This document shows positions 1 to 5,190 of a DNA stretch of 5,225 bases, one piece after another. Made by a program: the position numbers and the translations under genes. How positions within the stretch are numbered: the stretch's first letter is position 1; each line of letters begins with the position of its first letter. Under the pieces are notes generated by a model that had not been told where the DNA came from, made no database searches, and saw nothing but the letters and a program-made list of their open reading frames with translations. The stretch is from positions 1 to 5,225 of the forward strand of contig JAJRSN010000170.1 in the NCBI GenBank assembly GCA_024278715.1, in the 5' to 3' direction. The stretch is from Calditrichota bacterium. Lineage in GTDB: Bacteria; Calditrichota; Calditrichia; Calditrichales; Calditrichaceae.

Positions 1-40
1 AAAAGTGCGGATCGTCATCGATGGCAAGAATATGGTACAT
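1..40 (-). CDS. Response regulator, N-terminal fragment (runs off the left edge)
   Basis: Reading the minus strand from position 40 gives MYHILAIDDDPHF before the window ends. A hydrophobic first beta strand followed by consecutive acidic residues (I-D-D-D) is the start of a CheY-like receiver domain, where these acidic residues form the Mg2+ pocket beside the phosphoacceptor Asp, which lies outside the window. The start codon follows an AGGAG Shine-Dalgarno sequence (51-47 on the minus strand) with a 6-base spacer. The gene begins 14 bases after the stop codon of the histidine kinase, so the two are almost certainly one operon and a cognate pair. The output domain is not visible. An NtrC-type sigma-54 activator would fit the sigma-54-like promoter upstream of the divergent lipoprotein gene, but that is inference. 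Confidence 0.85.
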   Translation of the reverse strand, partial: MYHILAIDDDPHF

Positions 41-46
41 AATTAG

Positions 47-51
47 CTCCT
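47..51 (-). promoter_or_regulatory. Ribosome binding site of the response regulator
   Basis: AGGAG on the minus strand lies 6 bases before the ATG at 40 and begins just after the TGA stop of the kinase (57-55). It fixes the start of the partial response regulator and suggests translational coupling with the kinase. Confidence 0.7.
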
Positions 52-54
52 AAA

Positions 55-2529
55 TCACGAAACGGTTACGACTGAAGGTAAAGACAAAACAAAAACCGTA
101 CCGGAATTTATTTCAGAATAAAAGTCAATCTGTCCTCCGTGCTGCCGGACGATGTGTTTGGCAAATGCCAGACCCATACCGCTGCCTTCTTTTTTGGTGC
201 TGAAATGGGGCTCAAAAATTTTGGAAAGATATTTTTCCGGGATGCCGGGACCGTTGTCCTGCACGCGAATTTCGATCCATGGTTCACGGACGGCTTTAAA
301 TTTTGCCGAAGGTTTTACCTCGATGTTGATTTCGCCCGATCCTTTCAGGGCGTCGAGACTGTTTTCGATGATGATGTGCAGCAAGAGTTCGATTTGACGT
401 TCGTCCCAGTACACGGTTTGCGGCAGGTGCGGATCAAAAGCGTAGCGGATGCGCAGGAAGTCGTTGGTGTACATGGAAAACGGTTCCAGACATTGACGCA
501 AAAGATTCTGCAGATTGATTGCGCAGATATTGAGTTGTTCCAGGTCGCTGAATTTGAGAAAATCTTTGCTGATGTTGCGGATGCGCCGCAGTTCGGAATA
601 GGCTTCTTCCAGTTCTTCGTAAAGTTCGGGCTTAAGGTCCGGGTGTTCGCTGCTTAGTTTAAGGTAGAGGGTTTGCAGTTTGAGTTGCACTCCGCCGAGG
701 GGTGTTTTGATGTCGTGTACCATTTTACGCACGTTACGCTGCCAGTTAAGCTGACGCTCCAGCATGACCTGCTCGGTGCTGTCCATTATTTCAATTAAGT
801 AGGCGTTGATAAATCCAAAATAGCTGAAAAAGGGAGTGACGGTAATTTCGCCGACAAAGTATCCGGCGGCGTCTTCAAAATCAAAGCGGGTTTGCACCTG
901 CTCATGGTGTTGCACGCATTTTTCGATAGCCCGCAGCAGATCGGGGTGCTGTTTTAAACCTTCACGAAAATGCTGTCCGCGTTGCAACGGTTGCCGCAGT
1001 TTTAAAAATTTATTGACTTTTTGATTGAGTGAAATAATCCGCCCGCGGTGATTGAGCAGGATGATGGCGTTTTTGGAGTGCCGCATGGAGAAAAGTAAAT
1101 ACGAAACGTACTGACGGATTTTGTTGATTCCCCAATGGGCGCCGGTGGAAGCCAGAAAAACGCCCAGAAAAATTAAAAAATAAAGATAAGCAAGGAAAGA
1201 ATAGGCGGGATTTGGGGCGATGCGCAGTTCAAACGAATTGCGCAAAAAACCCAGCGCCAGATGCGGCAGGACATCGCCCTCACGTTTGTTAAAGCTCCAG
1301 TCCAAATAATTGACGGGCTCATTAAATGAATAGCGCGCCATCAATTGCAGATTGTTGTTCAAAAGGATCACGTCGGAATAGGAAAGCGCCAGAAAAACGG
1401 GTTTTTTATTATTGAAGATATCTTCCAGTCCCAAAAGCACAAACGAATTCTTAAAGGGAAACGGAATACTTTTGACAGGCTGGAGTTTTTCGTTCAGTAA
1501 CAGAATGTTCTGCCCCGTCGTTCCGCAAACAATTTGCGGAGGCTGGCTGTAATTGTTGATCAGTAAGGAACGGATGATCGGTAAATTATCGTTGCGCAGG
1601 ATTTCTCTGCCCCTGGCATCTACCAGCCATAAGGAGGAAGATCGCCGTTTGCTCATAAAGAAGAGAAAGTAATTTTGCCCATTCGAGGAGTAAGGAAAGG
1701 GAATGATTGAGCTAAACGCCTGACCGATCTTTTTAGGCTCTACAATAGGTTTTAAGTTGTGATCAAGCAGTACAAACCATGAGAACTGGTCGGAGAGATA
1801 GGCGTCGGCGGGCGTGTTTTTGGTGGCGACGCTTTTTAAAGCCACTTCCGGAAATCCGTCGCCGTTCAGATCGAGCACTTCGCACTGAGCCACGCCCATG
1901 TTGTGATCAAAGCGGCGGGTGATTTTAAAACGACGAAGGTCGTACACACCGACACAGCGCGGTTCGCGGGCGTATCCGGTGTACAATGAAAAGAGCAGAT
2001 CGGTCTGTCCGTCTTTGTTCATATCTGCCCAGCGGATAAATATTCTGCCGATGTCCCAGAATTTACGTACGCGGTTGGCAGAAGCGGCGACAACCGGCTG
2101 TTCTTTAACCAGAAACTCGGTTTTAATCACATCGATGATTGACAGGTAAAGGTAGTCGTTATCATGGGAAAAGGCGAAAATTTCTTTCCAGCCGTCGCCG
2201 TTAATATCCTGATAGCCGAAGTAATACTGAACGAGTGGCGCCTTAAAATTGAACTGATCGATCAGTCCCGAATTGTGGTCATCGTAAACATTAATATGGT
2301 ATTCGTCGTTTTGTTTGTTATTTCCGGTGTAGATGCGCTCTTTAAAGCCGTCGTTATTCAGGTCGTGGAAAAAGATGCGGGTGTTTGGCTCGCGGATGAA
2401 TTTGTATCTCCGAAGCGGAGAGAGCTGGTAAGGCGTTAGCGTTTGGCGCAGATACCAGCCGCCCACCGCGGTAACCGTAAGGCTGAATATGAAAAGGGTA
2501 AAGTAAATTTTTTTTAAAGGTTTTTGCAT
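55..2529 (-). CDS. Membrane histidine kinase with extracytoplasmic FG-GAP/VCBS-like propeller sensor
   Basis: This 824-residue protein is a sensor kinase that should autophosphorylate on His and pass the phosphate to the response regulator encoded 14 bases downstream. Residues 8-26 form a membrane anchor. Residues 27-440 are probably extracytoplasmic and contain four calcium-loop-like motifs, DLNNDGFKE (56), DINGDGWKE (108), DMNKDGQTD (169) and DLNGDGFPE (220), typical of FG-GAP/VCBS beta-propeller blades. A second membrane segment covers about 442-461. Residues 480-590 look like a PAS domain. The H box is MVHDIKTPLGG with His605. The ATPase domain shows the N box (IIENSLDAL, Asn723), G1 (DNGPGIP, 758), F box (FEPHFSTK, 772) and G2 (GSGMGL, 782), so all catalytic elements look intact. 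The C-terminal part resembles NtrB/AtoS-type kinases. The ATG at 2529 gives a proper N-terminal anchor. The ligand is unknown; a propeller sensor suggests polymer, surface or protein binding, which is inference. Confidence 0.93.
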   Translation of the reverse strand: MQKPLKKIYFTLFIFSLTVTAVGGWYLRQTLTPYQLSPLRRYKFIREPNTRIFFHDLNNDGFKERIYTGNNKQNDEYHINVYDDHNSGLIDQFNFKAPLVQYYFGYQDINGDGWKEIFAFSHDNDYLYLSIIDVIKTEFLVKEQPVVAASANRVRKFWDIGRIFIRWADMNKDGQTDLLFSLYTGYAREPRCVGVYDLRRFKITRRFDHNMGVAQCEVLDLNGDGFPEVALKSVATKNTPADAYLSDQFSWFVLLDHNLKPIVEPKKIGQAFSSIIPFPYSSNGQNYFLFFMSKRRSSSLWLVDARGREILRNDNLPIIRSLLINNYSQPPQIVCGTTGQNILLLNEKLQPVKSIPFPFKNSFVLLGLEDIFNNKKPVFLALSYSDVILLNNNLQLMARYSFNEPVNYLDWSFNKREGDVLPHLALGFLRNSFELRIAPNPAYSFLAYLYFLIFLGVFLASTGAHWGINKIRQYVSYLLFSMRHSKNAIILLNHRGRIISLNQKVNKFLKLRQPLQRGQHFREGLKQHPDLLRAIEKCVQHHEQVQTRFDFEDAAGYFVGEITVTPFFSYFGFINAYLIEIMDSTEQVMLERQLNWQRNVRKMVHDIKTPLGGVQLKLQTLYLKLSSEHPDLKPELYEELEEAYSELRRIRNISKDFLKFSDLEQLNICAINLQNLLRQCLEPFSMYTNDFLRIRYAFDPHLPQTVYWDERQIELLLHIIIENSLDALKGSGEINIEVKPSAKFKAVREPWIEIRVQDNGPGIPEKYLSKIFEPHFSTKKEGSGMGLAFAKHIVRQHGGQIDFYSEINSGTVFVLSLPSVVTVS

Positions 2530-2539
2530 TTAAGGAATT

Positions 2540-2556
2540 TCCCTGTATTAAACAGG
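2540..2556 (-). promoter_or_regulatory. Kinase ribosome binding site overlapped by a small leader hairpin
   Basis: On the minus strand CCTGT (2556-2552), a 5-base loop and ACAGG (2546-2542) form a perfect 5-bp inverted repeat. The only Shine-Dalgarno-like sequence before the kinase ATG, AGGGA (2544-2540, 10-base spacer), shares bases with the downstream arm. Folding would therefore partly hide the ribosome binding site. The same inverted repeat could instead be a protein operator just downstream of the predicted transcription start. Confidence 0.4.
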
Positions 2557-2564
2557 ATCTTTTA

Positions 2565-2595
2565 CAAAAATAGACAACTTTAAAATTAATTTCAA
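2565..2595 (-). promoter_or_regulatory. Promoter of the histidine kinase operon
   Basis: On the minus strand TTGAAA (2595-2590) is followed after exactly 17 bases by TATTTT (2572-2567). Extended by two bases, the second element reads TATTTTTG (2572-2565), an exact match to the TAnnTTTG element known from Bacteroidota primary sigma factor promoters, with TTG about 20 bases upstream. Transcription would start near 2560, about 30 bases before the kinase ATG. Confidence 0.5.
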
Positions 2596-2724
2596 GGCGT
2601 CGTGATAAAGAAGTGCAATGTGCGGACAAGCCGATTTAGCTTTGCCTAACCATCTCAAATTTCATTGATTAAAAACAGAATAATGAACCATTTTTTAATG
2701 AGATTGTTTCTTTCGATCCGCCTT

Positions 2725-2742
2725 CGTTGCAAAAATGCAACG
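2725..2742. promoter_or_regulatory. Perfect TGCAA palindrome, candidate regulator (enhancer) binding site
   Basis: CGTTGCA (2725-2731) and TGCAACG (2736-2742) are perfect 7-base inverted arms around AAAA. A third GTTGCA half site lies at 2759-2764. The T run expected of a terminator is absent. The site is about 100-120 bases upstream of the sigma-54-like promoter, a usual distance for the enhancer of an NtrC-family activator. That the neighbouring response regulator binds here is inference. Confidence 0.45.
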
Positions 2743-2801
2743 CGAAAATTCGACAATTGTTGCAGAGGTGAAACGAAAAAATATCCGAATCAAACTGCAC
2801 A

Positions 2802-2813
2802 ATTACACGTAAT
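2802..2813. promoter_or_regulatory. Small palindrome upstream of the lipoprotein promoter
   Basis: ATTAC and GTAAT are perfect 5-base inverted arms separated by two bases. The site lies about 30 bases upstream of the sigma-54-like promoter and could be an operator. In AT-rich DNA a palindrome this short can also occur by chance. Confidence 0.2.
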
Positions 2814-2842
2814 CCTTAAAAGAACAAGCCCTTAAAGCTCCT

Positions 2843-2858
2843 TGGTACAATAGTTGAA
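2843..2858 (+). promoter_or_regulatory. Sigma-54-like promoter of the lipoprotein genes
   Basis: TGGTACAATAGTTGAA matches the sigma-54 consensus TGGCACGnnnnTTGCA at 9 of its 12 fixed positions, with the correct spacing: GG at 2844-2845, ten bases, then the -12 element. The important -12 GC reads GA here, which weakens the call. Transcription would start near 2869, leaving a leader of about 34 bases with a good ribosome binding site. An overlapping TACAAT (2846-2851) could serve as a sigma-70 -10 element, but I find no matching -35. Confidence 0.35.
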
Positions 2859-2891
2859 TATAAGAATATTAAAGGTTTTAAAAATCTTTAC

Positions 2892-2896
2892 GGAGG
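2892..2896 (+). promoter_or_regulatory. Ribosome binding site of lipoprotein A
   Basis: GGAGG lies 6 bases before the ATG at 2903 and sets that start, which gives an intact lipoprotein signal peptide. Confidence 0.8.
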
Positions 2897-2902
2897 ATAA
2901 AA

Positions 2903-3940
2903 ATGAAACGATTAATCATTCTTTTTAGCCTTATAAGTTTAGGCTTATTAATTAGCTGCTCACAAATGTCATCGCCGACCGAACCGCAGGAAGCTGCTGA
3001 TTTATCTATTAATATGTTGTTAAAACCAGCCACAGCCAACGGCTACAACGTAACGCGGGTTCATGTCAGGATTACCCGGAACACCTTTGCCGACAGCATG
3101 GACCTGACGATTGACGGCGAAAGCGCCAGCGGCACGTTTACCGATTTAAAGGTCGGCACCTACCAAATAGAGGTGTGGGTGTATGAAGACACAACTCTGA
3201 TTGCCACCGGCAGCGGCACCGGACAGGTCAAAGCCGGTAAGACCATCAACGTGACCATTACGGTAACGTTTTTAACCGGGAACCTGGGTGTAACGGTAAA
3301 CTGGGGGGAAAAAAATGTAATTATTTTTGATGATTTTAATCGTACGGATAATTCGGAAGTTGGTAACGGATGGTTGGAAGCAAATCCTGATTTCGCCTGT
3401 ATTTCGAGTAATACTCTGGAGTTGAAAAGTATTAACCTGGGACAACCTAATAGTTTAGTCTATCGATCTTTTATTTTTGACATAATGAAAACCTATAAAT
3501 TTTCGTTTTATGTAAAAAGTTCAAGTTCAAATAGTAATTACATACAAATACTTATTGGTGCCAATCTCTCGGATCCGGTACATCCGATGGCGGATGTTGA
3601 TGTATTAGGCATAACAATCGCACTGAGTAATGACCCGGCGCGAGCTCCTCATAATGTACGACTTTTCAGAGACAGTAATTCCGAATTTACTTCACAAATG
3701 ATGAATTCCTCAAATGTGGCACAAGCAAATACTTATTCAAAAATAGAAGGCGTTGTTACTGCCAATGAATTAGAATTGACTATTGATTTTCTGAATGACG
3801 GCACACGAGTAGAAAATTTAACCTTTTCATTCGATACCCCTTCTTCATCCGGTAAATATTTTGCGATAGGTAATTATGACGGAATCGGTGCGGGAATAGT
3901 AACTTATAATATTGATGATTTTAAATTGGAAGAGCTTTGA
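2903..3940 (+). CDS. Lipoprotein A: constant beta module plus jelly-roll-like C-terminal domain
   Basis: This 345-residue protein begins with a lipoprotein signal (KR, a hydrophobic stretch, then the lipobox LISC with Cys19), so it should be lipid-anchored to a membrane, probably the outer membrane. A short Ser/Pro/Thr/Glu linker (SSPTEPQE, 23-30) leads into a beta-rich module at about 34-134 that ends in VTVNWG. This module is nearly identical to that of the next gene and looks like an Ig- or transthyretin-like beta sandwich. The C-terminal 208 residues open with FDDFNRTDN and close with NIDDFKLEEL. That pattern is common in LamG/carbohydrate-binding jelly rolls, so glycan binding is possible but not shown. 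No catalytic motif is visible. The base composition of the tail is poorer in GC than the module (hand counts of sample 60-base lines: about 20-47% against about 55%), which suggests a separate origin. Family not recognised by name. Confidence 0.85.
   Translation: MKRLIILFSLISLGLLISCSQMSSPTEPQEAADLSINMLLKPATANGYNVTRVHVRITRNTFADSMDLTIDGESASGTFTDLKVGTYQIEVWVYEDTTLIATGSGTGQVKAGKTINVTITVTFLTGNLGVTVNWGEKNVIIFDDFNRTDNSEVGNGWLEANPDFACISSNTLELKSINLGQPNSLVYRSFIFDIMKTYKFSFYVKSSSSNSNYIQILIGANLSDPVHPMADVDVLGITIALSNDPARAPHNVRLFRDSNSEFTSQMMNSSNVAQANTYSKIEGVVTANELELTIDFLNDGTRVENLTFSFDTPSSSGKYFAIGNYDGIGAGIVTYNIDDFKLEEL
3009..3307 (+). repeat. Constant-module repeat, copy 1
   Basis: These 299 bases align without gaps to 4146-4444 (offset 1137) with 12 mismatches, 96% identity. 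Six mismatches fall in the last 34 bases, so 3009-3273 is identical at 259 of 265 positions. Eight of the 12 changes are synonymous; only Asp/Gly, Ile/Val and Val/Leu alter the protein. The 40 bases to the left align at 75% and nothing aligns to the right. Confidence 0.95.
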
Positions 3941-3951
3941 TTTTTTGTAGC

Positions 3952-3990
3952 AAGTAAAGAATCAATTCAACTAAACCAATTCTTTATTTT
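3952..3990 (+). terminator. Weak AT-rich hairpin with T-rich tail after lipoprotein A
   Basis: TAAAGAAT (3955-3962) pairs perfectly with ATTCTTTA (3979-3986). One G-T and two A-T pairs extend the stem outward, around a 16-base loop, and T-rich sequence follows. It starts 11 bases after the stop of lipoprotein A. The stem has few GC pairs, so termination is probably partial and read-through into lipoprotein B is likely; I see no clear promoter of its own for that gene. Confidence 0.35.
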
Positions 3991-4023
3991 TAAGTTTTAG
4001 AATTGCTCATATTAATCGGAGTT

Positions 4024-4030
4024 AGGGGGG
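4024..4030 (+). promoter_or_regulatory. Ribosome binding site of lipoprotein B with a run of six G
   Basis: AGGGGGG lies 6 bases before the ATG at 4037. It is an unusual Shine-Dalgarno sequence because it is a homopolymer tract; a GGAG at 4018-4021 is too far away (15 bases) to be ideal. Slippage in the tract would alter the effective spacing. Confidence 0.5.
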
Positions 4031-4036
4031 ACTAAA

Positions 4037-4828
4037 ATGACAAAGAGAATTATCCTAATAATCTTTTTAAGTTTTGTATTATTAATAATTAACTGCTCAA
4101 AGAAATCACCGCCCACCGAGCCGGAGGAAGTTGCGGATCTAACGGTTAATATGTTGTTAAAACCAGCCACAGCCAACGGTTACAACGTAACGCGGGTTCA
4201 TGTCAGGATTACCCGTAACACCTTTGCCGACAGCATGGACCTGACGATTGACGGCGAAAGCGCCAGCGGCACGTTTACCGGTTTAAAGGTCGGCACCTAC
4301 CAAATAGAGGTGTGGGTGTATGAAGACACTACTCTGATTGCCACCGGCAGCGGCACCGGACAGGTCAAAGCCGGCAAGACCGTCAACGTGACCATTACGG
4401 TAACGTTTTTGACCGGGAACTTGGGTTTGACTGTGAACTGGGGGAATGAAAGTAAAGGCGGTATCTTGTTCGAAGATTTCGGAATTACGGATTCTATTTT
4501 TGCTTATGACTCGGATTGGGATGCAATTTGTGATAGCATATTTGGGCTAAATTACAGAGTAGCGGATTGGAATGATTTGAAAGGTTATTATAACAACGGC
4601 GGAGACCTCCTTTATCTATTTGATGGGCTAGGCTTAACGGAATATAGGGATGGAGCAAGTGTTAAAAGAGATGGTAACCAATTTTATTCTGGTTCTCGTT
4701 CATATTTTGCTTCAAGACATGAACACAAACTTCCGAGTGGTTGGTTAGCGCATGACAATATTGATAATTATTTAATAAGCCTGGGCTCATGGTATCATAA
4801 AAGGAAAATTATGGTGCATAAAAAATAA
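4037..4828 (+). CDS. Lipoprotein B: same constant module, unrelated small C-terminal domain
   Basis: This 263-residue protein starts with a lipoprotein signal (KR, a hydrophobic core, Cys20 in IINC; Asn at -1 is atypical but the overall layout is clear). The linker PPTEPEE matches the SPTEPQE of lipoprotein A. The beta-rich module (about 35-135) differs from that of A at only three residues over the repeat. After NWG the proteins diverge, apart from a short echo (ILFEDF..TD here, IIFDDF..TD in A). The tail of about 125 residues is rich in aromatic and charged residues, with the stretches YRVADWNDL (173), GSRSYFASRH (219) and NYLISLGSWY (244). It looks like a compact globular domain that I cannot name, and no catalytic function is evident. 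The gene starts 96 bases after lipoprotein A in the same direction and is probably co-transcribed with it. The protein appears complete. Confidence 0.82.
   Translation: MTKRIILIIFLSFVLLIINCSKKSPPTEPEEVADLTVNMLLKPATANGYNVTRVHVRITRNTFADSMDLTIDGESASGTFTGLKVGTYQIEVWVYEDTTLIATGSGTGQVKAGKTVNVTITVTFLTGNLGLTVNWGNESKGGILFEDFGITDSIFAYDSDWDAICDSIFGLNYRVADWNDLKGYYNNGGDLLYLFDGLGLTEYRDGASVKRDGNQFYSGSRSYFASRHEHKLPSGWLAHDNIDNYLISLGSWYHKRKIMVHKK
4146..4444 (+). repeat. Constant-module repeat, copy 2
   Basis: This is the second copy of the module at 3009-3307, 96% identical and without gaps. Identity stops inside a G tract (five G here, six in copy 1), and the coding sequences beyond it do not align. The extreme synonymous-site identity, against a 75% identical left flank, points to recent duplication or gene conversion and not to selection on the protein alone. 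Confidence 0.95.
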
Positions 4829-4848
4829 TAAATTTGGATAAGTTTGTT

Positions 4849-4946
4849 ATGAAATTCCGAAAGACTTTTTATTTCTTAGTATTTTTATTATTACTTTTAT
4901 AAGCTTATTTGCTCAGCAAAGCCGGAATGTGGACTATGTCGGTTAA
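4849..4946 (+). pseudogene. Remnant of a third secreted-protein gene (frameshifted signal peptide)
   Basis: Twenty bases after the stop of lipoprotein B, an ATG opens MKFRKTFYFLVFLLLLL followed by TAA (4900-4902). Moving one base back in the T-rich run just before the stop, the other frame continues FISLFAQQSRNVDYVG and then stops at 4944-4946. Joined, this makes a convincing Sec signal peptide with cleavage after Ala before Gln-Gln, plus about ten residues of a mature protein. The rest of the gene is missing, so it is a decayed or deleted gene start even if the frameshift were a sequencing error. The identity of the lost protein cannot be read. I see only a weak Shine-Dalgarno sequence (GGATAAG). 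Confidence 0.5.
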
Positions 4947-5139
4947 GAGTTTGCGCAACATTACTGACAATATTGACAGGAGGTAAGTAATTTTAAAAAT
5001 AAAAAAACTATTATTTTAACAAAATCAATTTTTTAAATTCTATATTTAAGTTACGTATCCTTAAAACTGTCTAAGATGTTATGCTATTCTCGATGCCTGT
5101 CAGTCAGCAAAAAAACTAAAAAACAGCACGAGGAGTCCG
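4947..5139. other. AT-rich gene-free stretch after the lipoprotein genes
   Basis: I see no supported gene here. It starts with the decayed end of the secreted-protein remnant and contains a perfect AGGAGG (4978-4983) with no ATG, GTG or TTG at a usable distance. It continues as A/T-rich sequence with no convincing hairpin. It is probably eroded intergenic DNA. Confidence 0.5.
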
Positions 5140-5190
5140 AAAAAAATTCCCCGTCGAGTCCAACACCGGTATTAAATATCGGAGCTCGGG
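5140..5190 (-). terminator. Possible terminator of a convergent gene
   Basis: On the minus strand, directly after a TAA at 5193-5191, short GC-rich segments (CCC, GAG, TCC) can pair with GGA, CTC and GGGG further on, with bulges, and a run of seven T (5146-5140) follows. The stem is imperfect, so the call rests mostly on its position and the T run. Confidence 0.25.

Larger units (their letters stand above)
2530..2902. other. Divergent intergenic regulatory region
   Basis: This 373-base region separates the kinase operon (leftward) from the lipoprotein genes (rightward). I see no credible gene in it. It holds the kinase promoter and leader hairpin at its left end, a TGCAA palindrome with an extra half site near the middle, a 12-base palindrome near 2802, and a sigma-54-like promoter plus ribosome binding site at its right end. 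The stretch 2600-2720 has no structure that I can support. Confidence 0.8.

Noticed and set aside
139..657. A 172-codon plus-strand open frame antisense to the kinase
   Set aside because: It lies wholly within the coding region of the kinase ATPase and H-box domains, on the opposite strand, and its translation has no recognisable domain. It is a shadow of codon bias.
2164..2439. Plus-strand open frame opposite the kinase sensor domain
   Set aside because: It is antisense to the DxNxDG loops, whose repetitive codons open the opposite strand. It has no ribosome binding site and no protein-like features.
2354..2629. Minus-strand frame overlapping the kinase start
   Set aside because: It overlaps the well-supported kinase N-terminus in another frame and runs across the kinase promoter; its translation looks random.
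2618..2668. A 16-codon open frame in the intergenic region (starts MCGQADLAL)
   Set aside because: There is no Shine-Dalgarno sequence, it lies next to the kinase promoter, and its length is within chance expectation.
2661..2687. Inverted repeat TTCATT/AATGAA with a 15-base loop
   Set aside because: The arms are short and AT-rich around a long loop, as expected by chance in this composition.
3009..4444. Diversity-generating retroelement template/variable repeat pair
   Set aside because: There is no reverse transcriptase in the window, and the 12 mismatches are not focused on adenines; they are mostly ordinary third-position changes.
3009..4444. Insertion sequence or transposon explanation for the repeat
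   Set aside because: The repeat is an in-frame coding module with no terminal inverted repeats, target duplication or transposase visible.
5147..5170. T-arm-like GTCGAGTCC suggesting a tRNA 3' end
   Set aside because: The invariant TTC of the T loop is missing, and no acceptor, anticodon or D arm can be found around it.
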